Source: JAAYAY01 sp964563135
Lineage (GTDB): Bacteria > Planctomycetota > Planctomycetia > Pirellulales > Thermoguttaceae
Direction of reading: 5' to 3'
DNA: 64,000 nt
Assembly: GCA_964563135.1 (NCBI GenBank)
Contig: CAZLWV010000022.1
Span: 4,498-68,497, forward strand
The translations under genes and the position numbers were made by a program. Numbering within the stretch: the stretch's first letter is position 1; each line of letters begins with the position of its first letter. Shown here piece after piece: positions 60,253 to 64,000 of this stretch. Below the pieces are notes generated by a model. The model saw only the letters and a program-made list of their open reading frames with translations, was not told the origin of the DNA and did no database searches.

Positions 60253-61749
60253 ATGTGGAAGCGAGTTGTTGCACCGGCCATTATCGTTAGCGTCCTGTGG
60301 ATTGCAGGCAGCACCATCTCGACGTACTACATCCAGCGCGTCTACGCGTCGCATTCTCGAATACTTGCCGAGAATCTCTCCACGATTCGCGCCGCCTGGG
60401 CCATGCAGGACGCGCTGTGGCGACTGCACGCGATCGTGATGGAGTCAGCCGACAAGGATCGCCGAGAGACCCGCATTGAGGCTGCTGAACTGGAGTCTGC
60501 TTTCAAGCAACATCTGGCCGAAGCCGAAAAGACCGCGTTCACGTCCGACGAACGGAACGCCGTCAAGGCCGTGCGAGAGCTTTTTTCCGTCTATCGCGAC
60601 CACAGCAGGGGTCGCCTGGAACCGCCGGCCGTGACCGATTTGCTCACCTCGCAGTCCGCCGAAACGGAAAAGACGATTCGTCTGGCCCGTGCCGTAGCCG
60701 AGCCTTGTCGTCACCTCATCGAGCTCAACGAGCGGATGCTGGCCGATTCGACGGCGCGAAGCGATCGGCTCAGCACCTGGGCAAACCTGATGCGGATCGT
60801 GTTCTTGATCGCTGGGCCACTCGTCGGCGTGGCTCTGGGGCTATGGATTACTCGCGGCCTGCATCGTTCCATTTCCCAGATCAGCGTCACTCTGAGCGAT
60901 GCCACGGGTGACTTGGGCCGACAGCTTGGTTCCGTGGAGATACGAAACCTGAGCGACCTGCCCGGTCTCCATCAACAAGTGCAGGCTGTAGCCACCCAAA
61001 TCCGCCAGGTGATGGAAGAGCTGCAACAGGCTCGCCACGAGGCCATGTCAGCGGAGAGGTTGGCGGCAGTTGGGGAGTTGGCAGCCGGTGTGGCGCACGA
61101 ACTCCGCAACCCGCTGACCGCTGTCAAACTGCTGATCCAGACGGCGGCGCAGAAACAGCCCCAGACGGCGATGGCCGGCCGTCAACTCCAGGTCGTGCAG
61201 CAGGAAATCGCACGGATCGAAAGCACCATTCAGGGATTGCTGGATTTCGCCCGTCCCCCGGAACTGCGTCGGGTGACTCACGACCTGCGCACCACGGTTC
61301 GCCGCGCGATCAACCTCGTCGCAGGGCGGGCAAAACAGCAAAATGTTGCGATCATTGAAACCATGCCCAATAGGCCGGCACTTGTCAGCGGCGACCCCGA
61401 GCAACTTCATCAGGTGTTCATCAACCTGCTGCTCAATGGAATCGAAGCCATGGCCCAAGGGGGACCGCTGAATGTGACCATCGAGAGCGACGATGGAAGC
61501 CACGTTTGCCGCGTCTCTATATCTGACCGAGGAGAAGGCATCCCGCAGCCAATTCTCGACCGGATTTTTGAGCCTTTCGCCACCAGCAAGGAGCACGGTA
61601 CGGGTTTGGGATTGGCAATCAGTCATCGCATCGCCAAGGAACACGGTGGCATACTGCTGGCCGCCAATCGCGCGGAGCGTGGGGCAGTGTTCACTCTGGA
61701 ATTACCTTTGAACAGGGATGGAACGAATGGCAAAACTACTGGTAATTGA
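60253..61749 (+). CDS. NtrB-like membrane sensor histidine kinase
   Basis: The 498-residue kinase has TM1 (APAIIVSVLWIAGSTISTYY), a periplasmic helical sensor of about 150 residues, TM2 (VFLIAGPLVGVALGLWITRG) and a linker. The dimerisation domain has GVAHELRNPLTAVKLLIQTA (His282 as phospho-acceptor), and the ATP-binding domain has FINLLLNGIEAMAQGGPLNV, SISDRGEGIPQPILDRIFEP, TGLGLAISHRIAKEHGG. The N, G1, F and G2 boxes are all intact. ATG 60253 gives a proper signal anchor. Its 3' end overlaps the response regulator gene by 23 bases, so the pair is co-translated. Confidence 0.93.
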   Translation: MWKRVVAPAIIVSVLWIAGSTISTYYIQRVYASHSRILAENLSTIRAAWAMQDALWRLHAIVMESADKDRRETRIEAAELESAFKQHLAEAEKTAFTSDERNAVKAVRELFSVYRDHSRGRLEPPAVTDLLTSQSAETEKTIRLARAVAEPCRHLIELNERMLADSTARSDRLSTWANLMRIVFLIAGPLVGVALGLWITRGLHRSISQISVTLSDATGDLGRQLGSVEIRNLSDLPGLHQQVQAVATQIRQVMEELQQARHEAMSAERLAAVGELAAGVAHELRNPLTAVKLLIQTAAQKQPQTAMAGRQLQVVQQEIARIESTIQGLLDFARPPELRRVTHDLRTTVRRAINLVAGRAKQQNVAIIETMPNRPALVSGDPEQLHQVFINLLLNGIEAMAQGGPLNVTIESDDGSHVCRVSISDRGEGIPQPILDRIFEPFATSKEHGTGLGLAISHRIAKEHGGILLAANRAERGAVFTLELPLNRDGTNGKTTGN

Positions 61750-63196
61750 TGACGAACCCACCATACACTTCAGCATTGCCCAGGTCTTTGCGGATGAGTC
61801 TGTGCAGGTCCTTGGCGCGGAAGCGGCCGCCGAAGGTCTGCAACTGGCCGCGGAGGAATCGCCCGACGTGATTCTGTTGGACATTCGCCTCAACGACCGA
61901 TCAGGGCTTGAGGTGTTCCACGATCTCCGTCGTCTCGACCCCCGCAGCCTTGTTATCTTTATCACGGGTCACGGCACCGCGGACACCGCCATTGAAGCCA
62001 TGAAACTGGGCGCGTACGATTACCTGGTTAAGCCTCTCGACGCGGAACAACTCCAGCAGATCGTAAACCAGGCATTTGCCATCAGTCGGCTGATGCACGT
62101 TCCTACGGTCCTTGAGGAAGGAAATCGGCCCGAGGACAGGCCGGATCGAATGATCGGCAGTGGACCGGCCATGCAGGCCGCATGCAAACAGATCGGCCGA
62201 GTTGCATCCCAGGATGTGAATGTCCTTATCCTGGGTGAGAGCGGCACCGGAAAGGAGTTAGTCGCTCGCGCAATTTACTGTCATAGCCGCCGTAACCAAG
62301 AAGCATTCTTGGCCATCAACTGTGCGGCTATTCCCGAGCCACTTCTGGAAAGTGAACTGTTCGGTCACGAGCGGGGGGCATTCACCGGGGCTGACCGCCG
62401 ACGGATCGGGAAGTTCGAGCAGGCCCACGGCGGGACGCTTCTCTTGGACGAGATCGGCGACATGTCTCCGCACACGCAGGCGAAAATACTGCGCCTGCTC
62501 CAAGAAGGGACATTTGACCGCATTGGCGGCAGCGAACCGATCGTGGCCAACGTGCGAATCATTGCTGCTACGAACCAGCACCTTGAAGCCCTGATTGAAC
62601 AGGGCAAGTTCCGCAACGACCTCTACTACCGCCTGCGCGGTGTGACGATTCACCTGCCACCATTGCGCGAGCGCCGTGAGGATATCGCCGAACTGGCTCA
62701 CTATTTCCTGTTTCGTTTCAACAAACAGCTTGGTACTACTGTCCAGTCCATCTCGCCGGAGGCGCTCGAGTTGCTGGAGCAATACGACTGGCCCGGTAAC
62801 GTGCGAGAACTCCAGAATGTCATCCGGGAGGCGTTGATCGCTTCTGCCGGTCCCACCGTCCTGCCCGACTTCCTTCCGACTGAACTCCACCAGGCTGACC
62901 CTGCCGCGGGGAAAATGGAGCTCGAAGGCGGCCCCGCGTCTGAAATGGATTGGGACATGCTACGTCAGTTTGTGGAAGAGGCCGTAACGAAGGAGGAAAC
63001 CGACGTGTACCGTCGGGCAATAGAGCGATTCGATCGCTTGGTTGTCTGCTACATCATGCGACACGCCGGCGGCCAACAGAATCGCGCCGCCGAAATCCTC
63101 GGCATCAGCCGCGTTACGCTGCGAGCAAAGCTACGGCACATGCAATTGTCGGTGGAGAAGATACTCACTCCTCAGGAACCCAAACGCCAAGAGTAG
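61727..63196 (+). CDS. NtrC-family sigma-54-dependent response regulator
   Basis: The 489-residue activator has a receiver (1-120; LLVIDDEPTIHFSIAQVF, phospho-acceptor D52 in LLDIRLNDRSG, KPLDAEQL). Its AAA+ domain has Walker A GESGTGKE near residue 170, ELFGHERGAFTGADRRR with the sigma-54-contacting GAFTGA near 217, Walker B LLLDEIGDM, and the arginine finger region. A Fis-type helix-turn-helix (NRAAEILGISRVTLRAKLRH) follows near the C-terminus. It would be phosphorylated by the co-encoded kinase and open sigma-54 promoters such as the one at 59857. Confidence 0.95.
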   Translation: MAKLLVIDDEPTIHFSIAQVFADESVQVLGAEAAAEGLQLAAEESPDVILLDIRLNDRSGLEVFHDLRRLDPRSLVIFITGHGTADTAIEAMKLGAYDYLVKPLDAEQLQQIVNQAFAISRLMHVPTVLEEGNRPEDRPDRMIGSGPAMQAACKQIGRVASQDVNVLILGESGTGKELVARAIYCHSRRNQEAFLAINCAAIPEPLLESELFGHERGAFTGADRRRIGKFEQAHGGTLLLDEIGDMSPHTQAKILRLLQEGTFDRIGGSEPIVANVRIIAATNQHLEALIEQGKFRNDLYYRLRGVTIHLPPLRERREDIAELAHYFLFRFNKQLGTTVQSISPEALELLEQYDWPGNVRELQNVIREALIASAGPTVLPDFLPTELHQADPAAGKMELEGGPASEMDWDMLRQFVEEAVTKEETDVYRRAIERFDRLVVCYIMRHAGGQQNRAAEILGISRVTLRAKLRHMQLSVEKILTPQEPKRQE

Positions 63197-63317
63197 TAAG
63201 CGGCGCAAGGGACAGCGAGTATTGCGGTTCCGGAGGAGGAATTGATCCGCAAAAGAACGTTCGAGTCGTCGATAAGGGCGGTCGTTGTTCAAATCCTCGA
63301 CGGAAAGGAATTCTACC

Positions 63318-63868
63318 ATGCCCTATGCTACCGACGACTCGAAGGCGACCCCAAGGATAGTAGGACTCGAGGACTTGCAGGAGGCCCAGGCGGACTTGGA
63401 ACGCTGGCTGGCGGGGAGGCACCCGCTTGCGGGGCCGCCAACCGCCGCCGAGCTGATCCGGAGGGAGCGGGAAGGAAAGGTGGTAACGGACCTGTGTCCA
63501 GACGCTGGCCGCGGCGCTCGACCTGCAGCGGGCTTTGGCCAGCCCGGGGTTGCACGCGCAGGAACGGGCGCTGGCCAAGGCTTCTCCCCAGAAGATGAAG
63601 GACTTCGGTTAAGGGTCGGACTGCCCAGGAGTTCATCCCGGTAATCGACGGCACGCTTCAGGACCCCGACGAGGTATTGCGGCTCCGAAAATTGTATCTG
63701 CGCGAGTTGAAGGTCCAAGAGGCCAAGGAACGCGACCACCTGCTGCGCTCGTTCGCGCTCTCCGCTCCTCTTGGCTCCGCCTCCCGTTTCTGCGGTTTCG
63801 CCGGACGAATCAAGCCGTCCTGGTTGCTTCCTCCGTGTTGTCGGTGCCACGAACCTCAAACATACTGA
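63318..63868 (+). pseudogene. Frameshifted hypothetical gene
   Basis: ATG 63318 has GGAAAGGAA upstream and encodes MPYATDDSKATPRIVGLEDL, QEAQADLERWLAGRHPLAGP, PTAAELIRREREGKVV. After about codon 57 the sensible frame shifts: CVQTLAAALDLQRALASPGL continues in another frame to a stop at about 63612. A third frame holds TAQEFIPVIDGTLQDPDEVL, RLRKLYLRELKVQEAKERDH to 63868. These helical charged pieces look like one or two small genes broken by two shifts. No family is recognised. Confidence 0.4.
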
Positions 63869-64000
63869 AATCCTTCACAAAGACTGGCGACTTGCCGTGA
63901 GCAGCCCATCTCAGCTCGAGCGGTACCTCCCCTTGGCTCTCCCTCTCCCTCCCCCTCTGCCCTCTATCCTCCGCCTGGCCCCTCCTGCCCCCCTGTCCCC
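63869..64000. other. C/T-rich end of window
   Basis: The last 130 bases become strongly pyrimidine-rich (CTCCCTCTCCCTCCCCCTCT and similar). No gene is seen. The tract may be a low-complexity region at a contig end. Confidence 0.5.

Noticed and set aside
59802..60290. Plus-strand frame of about 160 codons upstream of the kinase
   Set aside because: Composition is random-like with many Cys and Arg, no motif, and it overlaps the kinase start in another frame.

Overview
The window reads as a GC-rich environmental bacterium, most likely a member of the Planctomycetota. This is inferred from gene content: a CsrA-type regulator, an M56 protease fused to a giant carboxypeptidase-regulatory-like tail, FG-GAP and BNR secreted proteins, a DUF5703/LamG glycoside hydrolase, DUF3467, DUF5752 and a hopanoid-type squalene synthase. 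A run of ten N at 29500-29509 shows that the sequence is a scaffold, so order across that point depends on the assembly. No rRNA, tRNA or CRISPR array was recognised.

Layout. 1-3.2 kb: a partial hpnC (squalene synthesis), divergent ispH (isoprenoid precursor supply), an enolase-superfamily enzyme and a CBS-domain protein. 3.5-19.2 kb: a metal and arsenic island. It has an ArsR repressor with an exported C_GCAxxG_C_C protein on the plus strand. On the minus strand it has arsC, a second arsR with a palindromic operator, acr3, an ArsP-type permease, thioredoxin-like proteins, two DGC-domain (ArsE-like) proteins, two ArsF-like thioredoxin-fold proteins, an ArsG/CcdA-like permease, and a CzcB/CzcA efflux operon with His-rich accessory proteins and a truncated HMA domain. 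19.9-25.7 kb: a B12-binding radical SAM protein, a cold-shock protein and a group of small soluble proteins, including a paralogous pair and DUF3467. 25.8-37.3 kb: secreted catabolic proteins (D-aminoacylase, DUF5703 hydrolase, acetylxylan esterase, sialidase, FG-GAP protein) with a ParE-type toxin-antitoxin pair lying between two repeat arrays. 37.4-39 kb: small genes and gene remnants. 39.3-46.4 kb: a BlaI repressor and a 2186-residue M56 sensor-protease fusion behind an apparent BlaI operator. 46.4-52.5 kb: a decayed, repeat-rich stretch with a WD40 protein, an anti-sigma/sigma pair between two 22-bp direct repeats, and a broken transposase.

52.5-63.2 kb is the most coherent regulatory unit. 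A minus-strand run of eight closely packed genes encodes a CsrA-receiver fusion, a membrane protein, a repeat protein, DUF5752, TreT, OtsA, OtsB and GlgC. It starts downstream of a textbook sigma-54 promoter. Divergently transcribed from it are an NtrB-like histidine kinase and an NtrC-like sigma-54 activator. The simplest reading (inference) is a two-component, sigma-54-driven compatible-solute and glycogen module whose first product is a post-transcriptional regulator carrying a pseudo-receiver. I consider this and the arsenic island the two systems most worth following up.
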